Assembly: GCA_037127315.1 (NCBI GenBank)
Contig: JBBBDQ010001156.1
Location: 3,072,001 to 3,136,000, forward strand
Direction: 5' to 3'
Length of the DNA stretch: 64,000 nucleotides
Origin: Ascarosepion bandense
Taxonomy: Eukaryota > Mollusca > Cephalopoda > Sepiida > Sepiidae
Part shown: positions 33,897-45,009 of the stretch, piece after piece
How the letters are laid out: each line of letters begins with the position of its first letter
Numbering within the stretch: position 1 is the stretch's first letter
Notes under the pieces: model-generated
Told to the model about the DNA's origin: nothing
The model's database searches: none
What the model saw: the letters and a program-made list of their open reading frames with translations, nothing else
Translations under genes and position numbers: made by a program

Positions 33897-34192
33897 TATG
33901 CGTTTTGGTGCAGTGAATATCGGTTCAGTTCGGGAAATCGGAAAGCCGAGTTCGAATTCCATTTGCCTTCACTTACGCGCAAATACCCTTGGGAAAGGTA
34001 TTAATCAGTCTCTTCTCCCTCCAGCTGGGAGTTAAATAGAAAGACAGGTTGGGTTCTACAGCCTTGGTCGGCAATCAGCATACTGCAAGAAGTAATGCCA
34101 AAATACTAAGAGAAAATCTTCTGCCCCGTCAGTCATGTCTCTTTCGAGACATGATCGCTTAAGCATGTATCACGAATGTCACTTAATTGACG
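33897..34192 (+). mobile_element. SINE family A, diverged monomer
   Basis: Head TATGCGTTTTGGTGCAGTG, B-box GAGTTCGAATTCCA, body to CATGATCGCTTAAGC and the CACTTAATTGACG end. More diverged than the copy at 50013. Confidence 0.85.
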
Positions 34193-34390
34193 TAAAAGAC
34201 ACGCGTCTAGAACCCAAACAAGTAAGAAATGCAGATAACTGTGAACATCTGGGAAGTGTAACAGACTATGGAAAATGTGACGCTAAAATCTTAAAGCCCA
34301 TTGGAATAAAGAAAAGTTGTCTCACAAAAGCTAAGCAACGTAACATGAAAAAGAAAAGTGTAATTAGATGCGAAAACAGTGTTGAATTGC
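34193..34390 (+). pseudogene. RTE-like LINE reverse transcriptase fragment
   Basis: The frame reads NCEHLGSVTDYGKCDAKILK then PIGIKKSCLTKAKQ (34240-34340). This fits the F-x-Y-L-G-S-x-I-T-x-D-G-x-C-x-x-E-I-x-x-R-I-x-x-A-K segment just before the RTE-like C-terminus. Short and truncated on both sides. Confidence 0.7.
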
Positions 34391-34547
34391 TATGTAACCC
34401 TAACCCTGCTAGATGGCAATGAATGCTCGAAAATTTCCCCACAAAAAAAAACTTCAGGCAACAAATATATGGTTCAACACAAGGATGCCCTCAATTCATT
34501 TTTTGGTATTTTAAAATATTTTGTTCAATTATATATGTACTAGCATC

Positions 34548-35433
34548 ATAGGCCAGCGTTGCCTATGCAACTGAGAACATTTTAGTTGTAGAAGGTGTCA
34601 ATGAGAGGAAATCATTTATTGAACGCAATGTTTACAATACTCACACAAACATCAAATCTCGTGATGCAATAATGTTTATAATATTAAATGGATAAATTTC
34701 TTTAAAACTCGATTATATATAAAACTTTATTTTAAAAGTTGTTGTTTCAAAATTGTTCAAAAATTCTATTAAAATCTCTATTTTCTTTTGTTTTCAGTAA
34801 ACGTGATTTGATGTTTTGTGTGACATTGTAAACAACATTGCGTTTGTTTTTGTTTCAAATTTACGGGGGAAAATATTTACATTTTTTGTTGACTAAATGA
34901 ATTTAACATAAAAATAAAAATTATTTCTTTCGTTTTACTGAAATTAGAAATATAAAATTATTACGCTCTCAGTTCTGAAGTTTTCGAAGAATATTTAAAA
35001 ATGTAGACATTTAATTTTAGAGGAAAAAATACATTAATGTCACACGAATTACAGATAGCTGCTTTCATGCATGAAATATTTAGCGAAAAAAAATGCTTTT
35101 TTTAAAATTTATTTTCTGAAGTATGAATCCGAAAAAACAAAAGACTTAAATAATTAAATTTACCATTGGCACTTTTTTTGTTTGAAAAAACATTTTTTTT
35201 TTTTTAAATATTTCTTTTGTTTCAAAATTACGGGGAAAAATATTCCCATTTTTTTGTTGAACAAATGAATTTTTAGAACTTGGAAATAAAATTTAAATAT
35301 AAAATCTCATTTTTTTTAATAAAAGAATATTTTAGTCACGTTTGACACGTGAATGGCGCAGCTAAAAAAATGTAGGCGTGCATAGGGAACAGTCACACAG
35401 ACTCACAGATTGCCTATTATACATAGAGATCTG
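34548..35433 (+). repeat. RL1-related element
   Basis: Starts TACTAGCATCATAGGCCAGC and ends GTCACACAGACTCACAGATT..TACATAGAGAT, the same style of termini as RL1. The interior is AT-rich with a partial internal duplication (TTTCAAATTTACGGGG at 34853 and TTTCAAAATTACGGGG at 35220). No coding content seen. Confidence 0.6.
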
Positions 35434-35535
35434 TTTATTTTAAATATTTATTATTGATGTAGGAATGTGAGGTGATTTGATATTCTTGTCAGATTCACGT
35501 CGGACTTTTCTATTTGCTTCCATATTTTTGGTGTA

Positions 35536-36000
35536 TCGGGTCTGTACCGATCCTTTAGTATTTGTCTATATTTCTGAGATGAGGTAGTATTTACTGTTTT
35601 TAAATTATTCCGACTATTGTCCTCATCTTTGTTGCCATTTGTACAACGTTTAGGCCGTTGTACTCTCCGGCCTTTTTCAGGTGCTAGGTATATCATTCTC
35701 ATTTCTTGCGTAGTAGTAATGACTCGATTGGAAGTCATGAGTTATCGCTCTCTAACCCTGCAAGTTACTTGTTCACAACCGCTGTAGCTTGGTATTGAAC
35801 TCCCAATTCTTTGGGAGTTCAATACATCTATTCAACTATCCAACGTCTATATCTACTGGACAGGAACAACTGAATTTGGGGACTTATATTGCAATTTTTT
35901 TATGTTGATGGTTTTCTTTAGTATTTTTGATGTTAATGTGTTTTTCTAGTATTTTTGCCAGGGCTCATATTGCAACTTTTGGTACTACTGATTTTCTCTA
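35536..36000 (-). repeat. Penelope-associated repeat, copy b
   Basis: Minus-orientation relative of 43830-44290. Contains ATGAGGTAGTATTTACTG, CTCATCTTTGTTGCCATTTG, CCGGCCTTTTTCAGGTGCTA, and distally GTTGATGGTTTTCTTTAGTA and GTTAATGTGTTTTTCTAGTA words. Together with 43830-44290 it forms a large inverted pair enclosing about 7.8 kb. Confidence 0.65.
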
Positions 36001-36344
36001 GCACTCCGTATTACTGGTTATCATATTGTAGGAATTGTTCCCATGCTGCTTGGTCAGGTTTAGAAATGTTTTAAGCCTAGCATAGGTGCTGATTCCTTAC
36101 GTCCACGTAGTTTCCAACAGCTTTCTCTATCTATTATTTCAGCTTCATCTCATAGGGGGCGGTGATTCCCTTTCTCCCTCCATATGTGGTCAGCTACGCC
36201 CTCGTGTTACGGCCTTGCGATGTGCTTGTAGCCTTACCTTAAGGAGATGGCCTGTCTCTTTTTTATACTACTTTCCACAGCTTCATGGAATGGCATACAC
36301 ACAGTCCTTAGTCATGTCCTCCTCTTTTGGGGGTCTTTTTTATT

Positions 36345-36622
36345 TATAATCATATCGCACCAAGCACGGCATTTTACTGCCACTGTTTTGCAGGGGGCAT
36401 CATAGAAGGAAAGTTATGAGAAAGAGTGACAGGATAGGGGGTGTCAGGAAGTGGGTAAGAGAAGGATTAGAATACTGATGAGATTGAATGTTAGTGAAAT
36501 AGGAGATGACTATTTACTTTACATTTAAATTCTTGGAGATTGTAGCTGTTGGGGAAGCAAGTAAATAGAAGGGAATTCCACAGGCGTGAAGTGCGAGAAA
36601 AGAAGCTGGTGGATTCTTACTC
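36345..36622 (-). pseudogene. CR1-like LINE 3' end
   Basis: Third copy of the LINE end seen at 22070: it contains TTTTACTGCCACTGTTTTGC and, at its right, the complement of the SFFSRTSRLWN coding words (GTGCGAGAAAAGAAGCTG). The sequence after 36622 departs from the family; a 36604-36743 open stretch is unrecognised. Confidence 0.8.
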
Positions 36623-37189
36623 GGAAGAGGTACCTGCAAAGTGTAGAACCACTTTTGAAGATCGTCTTGATGATATATTGACACTTTCTAATTTCTCCGA
36701 TAACCCCTTCACATATGGTAGACAGACCGAGGTCGTTTTCTGAGAGTTATTATCCCCATGCAGCCTTCCATGTATGTTAGATTTGTTGTCATAGATCCTG
36801 GATAATTATTTGTTGTCAGGTGCTGCTTATACTGACCATTTCCTGTCTTTGAAACTTACTTTTTGAATTGAAAGCTAAAGCATATTATTTCCAGTAAGCA
36901 AAATAATCTTGTGTATTCCAAACAGAAATAATATTGATTGCAATCGATTTTTAACTTTTTTTAGTAACATAATCAAAGTCGTCAATTTTTGAGACATTTA
37001 TAAATGCAAGATAGCTCTCGGTTTTAAAAATCTTGAGTAAATAATATATACTTTTCTGAAAATTCGAGCAATAATAGCGGATTTAAAGTATAATTAATCT
37101 GATTTGAAACAAATATTATTTACTTTAAGTTTTAAATATTGCAGATATTATTTTTTGAACCGGACAATGTCTATGTTTTTATAATTTAT

Positions 37190-37354
37190 AAATAAATTAG
37201 GACTTTTGCTCGATGTTGAAGGCAGCGGACGATCCCTTTCATTACACTGTATGGATGGTGGGAGTTGAAGTTGAGGTATTGTCTGGCTGGGTATATGGAT
37301 GTCTTGAACCTCACCTTTGTTTGATTCATTAGCACAGCCAGTAATATATTCCAA
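37190..37354 (-). pseudogene. Penelope-like reverse transcriptase fragment
   Basis: The minus strand reads VRFKTSIYPARQYLNFNSHH then PYSVMKGIVRCLQHRAKVL (about 37316-37200). This matches the Y-x-x-F-x-S-x-H-P-x-x-x-K-x-G-x-V-x-x-L-x-x-R-A motif near the C-terminus of Penelope-like reverse transcriptases. Open across about 40 codons, then a stop. The adjoining 37353-37410 is another Penelope-associated repeat fragment (ACTACCTCATCTCAGAAATA). No GIY-YIG endonuclease domain found nearby. Confidence 0.7.
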
Positions 37355-37419
37355 ATCATGTAAATACTGTAAATACTACCTCATCTCAGAAATATAGACA
37401 GAAATGGTTTTACTTCTGT

Positions 37420-38060
37420 TTTTCTATTAGTTATGTTGTCTTTACAGATATATTCCAATTGTATCTGGGTTTTACATACGTCTCATAAAACAGATGTAAA
37501 AATAAATTACAGAAAAGACCAAGACATGGAGTATAATAAAAACAGCCAAGCCTCACAACGGCAGTAAAATATGTAGACTGTGCCAGGAAGAAAAGTTACC
37601 GATTATGTTATTCCCAAACAAAAAATGAATTATTGAATGAAAGAACAGAAATTAAATTATTATTAAATTATGACTTTTTAAATTCTTAAACAATACTTTG
37701 AACAATTTTAACTACATGCACTTTCTCAATGAATATCTTCTTCTTCTCCTAACACATTTATGTTAATTTTCAGCAAACAAAATTCTAGTTATTTTCTCAA
37801 AAACCTGATGATATCTCTAAATGCGAGGATTGTCGGCTATGTTTGGAAGTGGCCTTGTGCCAGGCATAGTCGACGAACTCTACAAGAGTATGATTGATTT
37901 CTTTTTGCCTCAGATTAATTCATTTGCAGTGGGGTGCAGTAATATGAATCTATTTTCGGAGTTTATGATGAATTTTATTTGGCCTTGATAAATATTGCAT
38001 TATCCACGATTGTATCAGACTTTTATCAGCCCAGACACTAGTGTCTCGATTGTTGATTAG
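37420..38060. other. No recognisable feature
   Basis: Unassigned AT-rich sequence between the Penelope fragment and a Tc1 relic. Confidence 0.4.
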
Positions 38061-38094
38061 TTGTTTTACACCAATAAACCGTATGAAAAGTGTA

Positions 38095-38300
38095 ACACCG
38101 TAGGAACATACTGGCAAGCTTTACAGAGAGATCGCGGCGATATTTGGTGTCAGTATTTCAACTGTCAGTCGTGTCATGAAGGCAAAGAAACAAACTGAAT
38201 CCATCAATCCAAAACGTAAAGAAAAATGCGGCCTGAAGAGAAAGACAACGCCAATAGGCGACGTATACGTGATAAGTAAAGTGTGAAAGATCCTATGAAG
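38095..38300 (+). pseudogene. Tc1-like transposase N-terminal fragment
   Basis: The plus strand reads TGKLYREIAAIFGVSISTVS then RVMKAKKQTESINPKRKEKC (38108-38230), followed by GLKRKTTPIGD. This is the helix-turn-helix plus G-R-K-x-K-T-T-P-x-D linker of a Tc1-type transposase, distinct from the one at 6817. Truncated after about 60 residues. Confidence 0.75.
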
Positions 38301-38472
38301 ACATTATTCGTTTTGTTTCATTTAATTTTCACAAGGATGTAACTATACAAATTTAGATACAAATTAGTCTTTATATGTATTCTAGTATTTACTAAGACTG
38401 TAATGTAACTTAAGAATAGATAGTAAACCTCTGAAAGTGAGATGCATGACTAGTTATGCAGTTTACGTTTTA

Positions 38473-38769
38473 TTTAATGGCATATCAACCTCGGTGGATT
38501 ATTTAATGGCATATCAATCTCGGTGGATTATTTAATGGCATATCAACCTCGGTGGATTATATAATGGCTTATCACTCTCGGTGGATTATTTATTGCATAT
38601 CAACCTCGGTGGATTATTTATTGCATATCAACCTCAGTGGATTATTTAATGGCATATCAACCTCAGTGGATTATTTAATGTCTTATCAACCTCGGTGGAT
38701 TATTTAATGGCATATCAACCTCGGTGGATTATTTAATGGCATATCAACCTCGGTGGATTATTTAATACC
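38473..38769 (+). repeat. 29-bp minisatellite, ten units
   Basis: Units of TTTAATGGCATATCAACC then TCGGTGGATTA, with two 28-bp units (TTTATTGCATATC). Variants are CCTCAGTGG, ATCTCGG and TATAATGGCTTATC. Single unit-like sequences occur at 43600 and 43757. Confidence 0.95.
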
Positions 38770-39064
38770 AAAAAGGTTAGGGTTTTAAGGTATTTTTTTA
38801 ATATTCGGTTTCAGTGAGAAAGTTGATTTAGTCACATTTTGATGAAAAACTTATTTTATTTTAGAAAATTTAAAATGTCTTCTAGTTTTGTATTAAAAAA
38901 TGTATTGCTGGTAATTTTTTTTTTCTTCAAAAATGTATTGTCGGTAACATTTTTCATTAAAAAATGTATATTTTTCTAGAAAAGTCCATTTTTATATATA
39001 TATTTCTATAAAAGTCAATTTTTATACATTCATAGTTTATTGTTTTTTTGGTTTTTTTTTTAAC

Positions 39065-39240
39065 CCAGTTTGGGGGTTAACTATTTGCCCATAGCTTGGA
39101 CCCTAACAGGTAATCCGGGTCACTGTGGATCTGAAAACAACAGCAATTAAGAGGTGGTTCCATGCTACCATTTAGAGGCCTTGCTGCCGGATGCAGCTTA
39201 CCCTCATACCACGACGTAATAGAAGGTCTCTCAACTCAAA
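39065..39240 (+). repeat. RL2 dispersed repeat
   Basis: Plus-orientation relative of 8590-8755: GTTAACTATTTGCCC, TCACTGTGGATCTGAAAAC, AAGAGGTGGTTCCATGC and CTTGCTGCCGGATGCAG. Family unknown. Confidence 0.65.
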
Positions 39241-41869
39241 TATGACCTCATCAAGCATAGTCAAGCTAAAGGGAGACAATTCATTTAAGGGCAGGTACTG
39301 ATTGTTAAGTTTAAGTGATTAAAATTTTCAAAATTGAATTAATGACAATAAAAGAATGACAAAACACAATAAACATAAAAATGTTTTATTTATTTATTTA
39401 TTTAAAATGTTTCCAATTTTCTTTTTTTTATATTTAAATTTTTCCGATTATACTGTCATTTTTCTTTTTGCAAAATTTATTTAATATAGCATTTGTAGAA
39501 GTTCACGCAAACATTTTTTCTGTTTTTCTATATTGTGACCATCATCACAAGAATCTACATGAAAGAAAATATCATAATCTGACAAAATATTCAAAGTTAT
39601 GTACACAGCTAAATGTCGCTGATTTACTGAATAAAGAAAAGAAGTGTCTTTTGTTAGCTTATCCAAAACTACATAATTGTAGAGAACCAAATTTGCTGTT
39701 GTATCATTGGCGTGTAGCAGGGAACTTCTGTTAATACCCTGATGATAACAGTTACTTCTAGGGATTTGTTCTGCGTTGTCTGTCATTGCTCCAGTTATTA
39801 AATCTTTGCAGCTATTGCATTTTACTTTTTTGAAAACTGCATGACAACAATAACCCTCTAAGTAGACTATTACAGGACAAACTTCCCTACATTTAATAAT
39901 ATCATCATCTGTTACATCGATATTAAATTTATGAATATTTAACTGTTGCACATCTGTTATATCATTCCAGTTAGTTTCTTGTAAATTACTGAGATCAATA
40001 CTTTTGTTATTAAGTGACAGATTTAATTTGAAAACTGACAACATTCTGATTTTTTTCTCACACTCGAATAATTGACGTATCGATATATTATACTGACCAC
40101 CTGCAAATTGTCGATACAGGCCAAATCTTAAATCCAGGTGATCCGTCTGGAATTTTCCTGGTAATATATATTTCATTTTTAATTCTTCTATGCAATAAAT
40201 AGCCAGTTGTAGAATTGCATGTGTGGTATGATGTAAAGCTGTAAAGGTTTCCCTCGTTAGCTCCCCCCACTAATCTCTGGAATATTATTCCAACTCTCTA
40301 ACCAGTTATAAAAAGTATTAAGAAATATAAAATCTGTATCATTGTCTTTATTAGTAAGTGGGTTAGCATATTTATTGTTAAGCGAGCGGCCTTTAAATGG
40401 GTTTTTGACATTTAATATTGTCCACTAAGTATGAAATATCTTTATATATTCTCAACTTCCGTAAAGTTTGGTAAACATTTTTGTTTCCCTAAGTTCAACA
40501 GTCTTTGAAAGGTATATTCACTAAAAATTTGCATTACAAAATTTACATTTTGCCTTTCCAAATTCTTAGGACAAAGGGCCTTTGAAGTTAATGGGTAGCA
40601 ATATTTAAGAAATGACTCTGATTTAAGTTTGCGCATTTCCTGTAAAGTAGTAAATGGGGCTTCGAGAAGAGTATCTGATTGATTATCTTCATTATCGAAA
40701 AACTTAGGGAATTTCCTGCATTTGTTGGCATGTTTTTGGCCAAGCCAATTGTTTCATCAAACAGAATCAAATATGGAGAAAAGAGGCCTAGACTTAATAA
40801 ATGGGTATTGATATACAATTGAAAGTTTTTTTTTGGGGGGGAGGTTACAAAATAATGACATGGCTTTCTTATTAATAACATTATTATCTGTTATAATAAA
40901 TATTACTTTGAACCCAATAACCTCTGATCCAATTATTACCTGTTTTAATATGTCAAATAAATTTTATGCTTTAAGACACTTAGTAGGCATAATATGCACA
41001 ACATCCTTGTATTTTGAACAGACACTGCTCAGCATGAAAGCAAAGGCACTTGTTGCAGCCTCATAACTATTGCAGGCTAAGCCCACCTTTAAAATCAACG
41101 TATGGCTTCAAATGAATCTCATCGACAAGTAAAGATGTTTTCTTATCTTCCTGCAATAATAATCTGAGTTTATTCTTTATGTACATCAAAAGATTATTGT
41201 CATCTTGTTCAACTACAGGATTCATATAATTTGTTAGAGTTAATTTTTTGATAGTAGAATAACTGGGCAAAATGAGTTTATTACTATCTCTTAATAATCT
41301 GTAACCTTTTGGGGAGCAGTTGTAAAATAAGGAACAAAAAATCAACATTTCTGCTGAATACTCTAACTTATTTTTTGTCATTAGATATAACTGTTCACAC
41401 ATAAATTTTAGGGTTGTAAAATTTTTAAAAGTCTGGTCTTCAATCAATGACAAGGACATTACTAAATTCAACAAAGCAATCACATTTGGACAGTTGGTTT
41501 TGTGTTCCTCAGTATCAAGTTTTCTCATATTATTAAGTAAATCTTCAAGATTGATAATGTAACTTATATGTATAGCAATTTTATATTCCCCTATAAATTG
41601 TATTTGTACATCACCACAGAAAACATGTATTGTGCAGTCAGTTTCAACCTCAAGAGAGAGACTTATTTTTGAATATGGGGATTTGATGATGTGACATATA
41701 AAAATTGTCCCCTGCTCTCTAATAATATTCCAGTATTGTTGGTCCAGCAAGTTTCATTTTCTTTTAAGTTCGTCGAGGTTTTTAAACCCCTTTTCTTTTT
41801 GGTATTCTACTTCATCGGCGATACTTTGTGCCAAAGCAATTTCCAATGAGGAGTTTTTTCAAACGCATT

Positions 41870-42063
41870 TTCCTAGAATCTGGTGATTCTCTCATAGAAG
41901 TTGTTGAGACCATGTAGGAGGGACAATTTGTGAATTTAGTTGGGATATCCCCTTCCCGTATGCTTGGATTCTTAAGCTTGGCTGTTAGCCTTTTTCCACT
42001 TTTTTCATCCAAATGGTAAGTTTCCCATAAAATGTCTTTAGCATTAAAATGCAGTTCACACAC
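41870..42063 (-). CDS. Second exon start: C-terminal half of the THAP finger
   Basis: Begins VCELHFNAKDIL, giving the C-x-x-H ligand pair, and continues to SIREGDIPTKFTNCPSYM, equivalent to the A-V-P-T-I-F box that ends THAP domains. The frame shifts in an A-run near 41860; the resumed frame reads LEIALAQSIADEVEYQKEKG up to the TGA near 41756. Confidence 0.85.
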
Positions 42064-42711
42064 CTAAAAGAAACGTTAAATGACATAGTAATTGATCCAT
42101 AATACTCTGATAGGTAAATGAACAGATAAAATGTAAAACAAAAAAATTTAAAACTTTTTTATGGACATTTTTTTGTACGTGCAAAGATTTTAAATGAGAG
42201 AATGTTTTTCTGACATAAGTCCATTTACTGAGCAGCCATAAAACACTTTTACCAACATAGAATCATTTTTTATTAGCAAGAATCTCACGTGAGAAAATAA
42301 TAGTCTTCAATTTTACCTGACACAAGGCCAATGAGCATTCGTCAAAAAACTTTATTTTTATGGATATCTTTTCATTTCGTTATTTTTTACGTACAAAAAG
42401 GCTCTCTGCAAAATGAAATAATTATTCGAATCTCATAAAAATTTTAATAGAAAAAGAAAAAAGTATTTTTTTTAGTTTATTTTTATAAGTCGGAAATTCT
42501 TTTAAAGAAAATAAATGTTTTAATTAATTTTTACTAGGTCCAAAAATATTATTGCTGCTTAAATTCATTAAAAGTGATTTTTAAACACGAAAATCATCAA
42601 CAAAGAGAAAATACAATTCAAACAACATGTTAAAATTTAAAAGATCTGGAATTAGATAAACGTTTTCTTCACATAAAATTCTGAAATTGATTTTAAAACA
42701 TTAAAACTTAC
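42064..42711 (-). other. Intron splitting the THAP finger
   Basis: 648 bp, phase 0. Donor AGA|GTAAGT at 42712/42711 and acceptor TTTCTTTTAG|GTG at 42064/42063. Joining the exons places VCELHF directly after KYSR, restoring the second half of the C2CH finger. AT-rich, with no repeat inside. Confidence 0.85.
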
Positions 42712-42864
42712 TCTGCTATACTTGGTAACTGAAAAATCTATCCGTTTGATAACCCGAAGCCATTTGTTGCACATTTCTTGATTTTCGGGAATTCTGAACA
42801 CGCTAACTTTTGACCCTTTAGGATAATTTCCTTGGCAGTTAGGAACAACACAATGAAAAGGCAT
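42712..42864 (-). CDS. THAP zinc finger, first exon of the P-like transposase
   Basis: ATG at 42864 gives MPFHCVVPNCQGNYPKGSKV then SVFRIPENQEMCNKWLRVIK, with C5 and C10 as the first zinc ligand pair, the conserved FRIP proline and the KWL tryptophan. The exon ends ...TKYSR at 42712, immediately before a consensus donor GTAAGT. Fifty-one codons, no lesions. Confidence 0.9.
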
Positions 42865-42879
42865 TTTCTTTTAAGTGAA

Positions 42880-43595
42880 AAAAACTGAAAATGAAACTTA
42901 TTGCTAAAGTGAAACTTATGGGTAAAGTGAAAAACAACGTGTTCGTAGAACGAACTTCTGAACGTATTATGGCTTCTCAATTGACTACGCTTGCTGACGT
43001 CACAACAAACAGGGCGAGTAGCGAGAGGGCCTTCTTAACGGAGGTCGTGCTCATACCTAGGACCAAGACTAGTTATGGAAGCAAGATAGTTGTTAAAGGC
43101 TATGACGTTCCAGACACCTTTTTTACACAATCGGGGCAAAATCCCGAAACCCAACTGCAGACTTAATCCGCAGAGTAATCGAATGGCAAGAGAAAAAAAT
43201 ATGTTTGTTGTATAAATAAATCTTCGTTTACCGCTCTAGGATGTTAGAGACTGTGAATGATACCCAGTGTTTGAAGCTTTCATCCAATCAATGAACAACG
43301 TCCCAGGATCTTTTTATGCGATCAGAATATTGAAAAGCAACACCATGTGTTCGCACTCTACCCACTTGACGCGAAATCTCGCTAAAACCGTATCGATATA
43401 TAAAAAATGTCATAGTTGAAGCTTATTGATGATAAAAACCAACTTATGGCTATACTAGATGAATATCTTACATTGTGATTTACGAGCGACATTCTTCAAA
43501 CAAAAGAAAAGACATTGATAAACTTTCCAGGTTATGATATGCCATATGATTGGATTAGATTTTAAATCGTGAATAATGGTTGACTAGTTGAATTT
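42880..43595. other. Upstream flank of the P-like transposase
   Basis: Contains GACGTCACAACAAACAGG near 42997 and a 91-codon plus-strand frame (42891-43166) with no recognised motif; possibly the 5' UTR or promoter side of the transposon. No terminal inverted repeat identified. Confidence 0.35.
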
Positions 43596-43596
43596 G

Positions 43597-43810
43597 TTTA
43601 ACGGCATATCAACACTTCTATTGGTTATTAAATTCCGAAATCTAAATATTTTTAACACAAAATTATGGCTACAACTAATTATATTTAAAGCGGAATGGTA
43701 TACCTTCAACTAGAGATAATAAGTATTTTTTGTTTTTTTGCTTTTGATTATGTTTGTTTAATGGCATATAAAGATTTTATGGATCATCTAACGCCGTAAT
43801 TTAAATTAGC
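43597..43810 (+). repeat. Isolated minisatellite-like monomers
   Basis: GTTTAACGGCATATCAACAC (43597) and GTTTAATGGCATATAAAG (43755) resemble the 29-bp unit at 38473-38769 and have the same orientation. Confidence 0.5.
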
Positions 43811-43829
43811 AATTTTTTGTGATTTTCTC

Positions 43830-44290
43830 TAGTATTTTTTGCAATGTGAAATCTGGTAAAAATTACTACAGAAAACCATTAACATCAAAAAATACTAGAG
43901 AAAACCATTAACATCTAGAATTGCAATATGAACTCTGGTAAAAAAACGGTTACTGAACATTAGGTTTATAAGTACCAGAAATTCAGTTGTTCTTGTCCTT
44001 GAAGACACATGGCCTATTGGTTAATTCCAGTGACTTGACCCAAAGAGTTGTGAGTTCAATAGGTCCGGAAACTTAGAGAGTCCGGTTAGTGGGGAAAGTC
44101 AATTTAAACGTTTTTAAAAAATTCGCACAAAGAATGAGAATGTATACCCCAGTGTTCGTAATAAAGGTTTTGGGTCGAAATTCCATGCAAATGAAGAAGG
44201 TGTGAGCGTACAACGAATGAAACGTTGTACAAATGGCAACCAAAATGAGGGTAATAGTCCGAATAATGTAAACAGTGTAAAAAAGACTTT
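43830..44290 (+). repeat. Penelope-associated repeat, copy c
   Basis: Plus orientation. The left part holds AACCATTAACATC and AATACTAGAGAAAACC words (also in copy b, inverted). The right part has GAATGTATACCCCAGTG, GAAGAAGGTG, TACAACGAATGAAACGTTGT (a hairpin) and ATGAGGGTAATAGTCCGAAT. Confidence 0.65.
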
Positions 44291-44299
44291 GACTAATCT

Positions 44300-45004
44300 G
44301 CAAGTAGTACAAAACGTTATTAGAGTTTTAAAAACTAACATTTGAAAAGCACAAATATATAAAACAAAATAAAAGGGTGTGTCGTGTAAAGGGGAAATTA
44401 TTACTGGAAACTGGTGGATCGAAAAATATAAGAAAGAAGAAACAACAAATTAATCGCTCTTCATAACTCACTCGTAGACAAAACACAAATATATGCTGAT
44501 GCTTTGTATTGGATTCATTTCTCTCCACCTCAAATTTTGGAAGCTGTCATCTTCGAAGTCATAGAATGTGTCACTATATCTGTAAAGTTTAGTTTTGACA
44601 ATATGATATGCACATAAGTATATGGGATTGCTACTGATAGTTTTTGGGGGGTTAACATTTTTGTTGGATTTTTTCAGCAGGGTTCGCTTGTTCGTATCAA
44701 AAATCATCAGTATTATTACCAATATATACTCTTTTTTATATTTCATACTGAGAAGCAGTTCGGCTATTTTCATCGATTGTAGAATAAATTGTATTCATTG
44801 TTAGGTGTTACATGTGAAGTGAAGAATAGTATTTTTTTTTCGTTTCATGATGGATTATAAAGTGACTTTTCGGTATTTGCTTTACTTTAACGTTGAAATA
44901 TTCAACTATGCACTTTCAGGAATAACTGCGGTTATTTAGGACTTTATTGAAAATTGTCAGTCTATATTCAGTATCACAGAGTATTCGGTTCTGTATCTAT
45001 CCAC
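44300..45004. other. No recognisable gene
   Basis: AT-rich. Overlapping minus-strand frames at 44328-44773 show no domain. Confidence 0.4.
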
Positions 45005-45009
45005 ATACT

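Larger units (their letters stand above)
39481..42864 (-). pseudogene. P-element/THAP9-like transposase, nearly full length
   Basis: Encodes a transposase of the P superfamily, which binds element ends with an N-terminal THAP zinc finger and cuts with an RNase H-like domain. In order on the minus strand: THAP finger on two exons (42864-42712 and from 42063); a lysine-rich linker; YNCSPKGYRLLRDSNKLILP (about 41325-41270); SLLVDEIHLKPYVDFKGG with the first catalytic D (about 41130-41080); AAFAFML then YKDVVHIMPTKC and IITDNNVINKKAMSLF with the second D (41055-40850); and GKFQTDHLDLRFGLYRQFAG with its C-terminal conserved block (about 40155-40100). Lesions: a frameshift near 41860, an in-frame TGA near 41756, a frameshift near 41090, and TGA-TGA with loss of the H-x-L-K-C-x-R segment near 40770. 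The last 231 codons are open. Drosophila P transposase is 751 residues and THAP9 903; the pieces here sum to a comparable length. Poly(A)-type AATAAA repeats lie downstream at about 39410-39385. Terminal inverted repeats not found. Confidence 0.88.

Noticed and set aside
38473..38769. Regular 29-bp direct repeats considered as a CRISPR array
   Set aside because: Units are contiguous with no unique spacers and the context is eukaryotic.
42891..43166. 91-codon plus-strand frame upstream of the P-like transposase
   Set aside because: No motif or repeat relation, and it overlaps the expected promoter and 5' UTR of a gene on the other strand.
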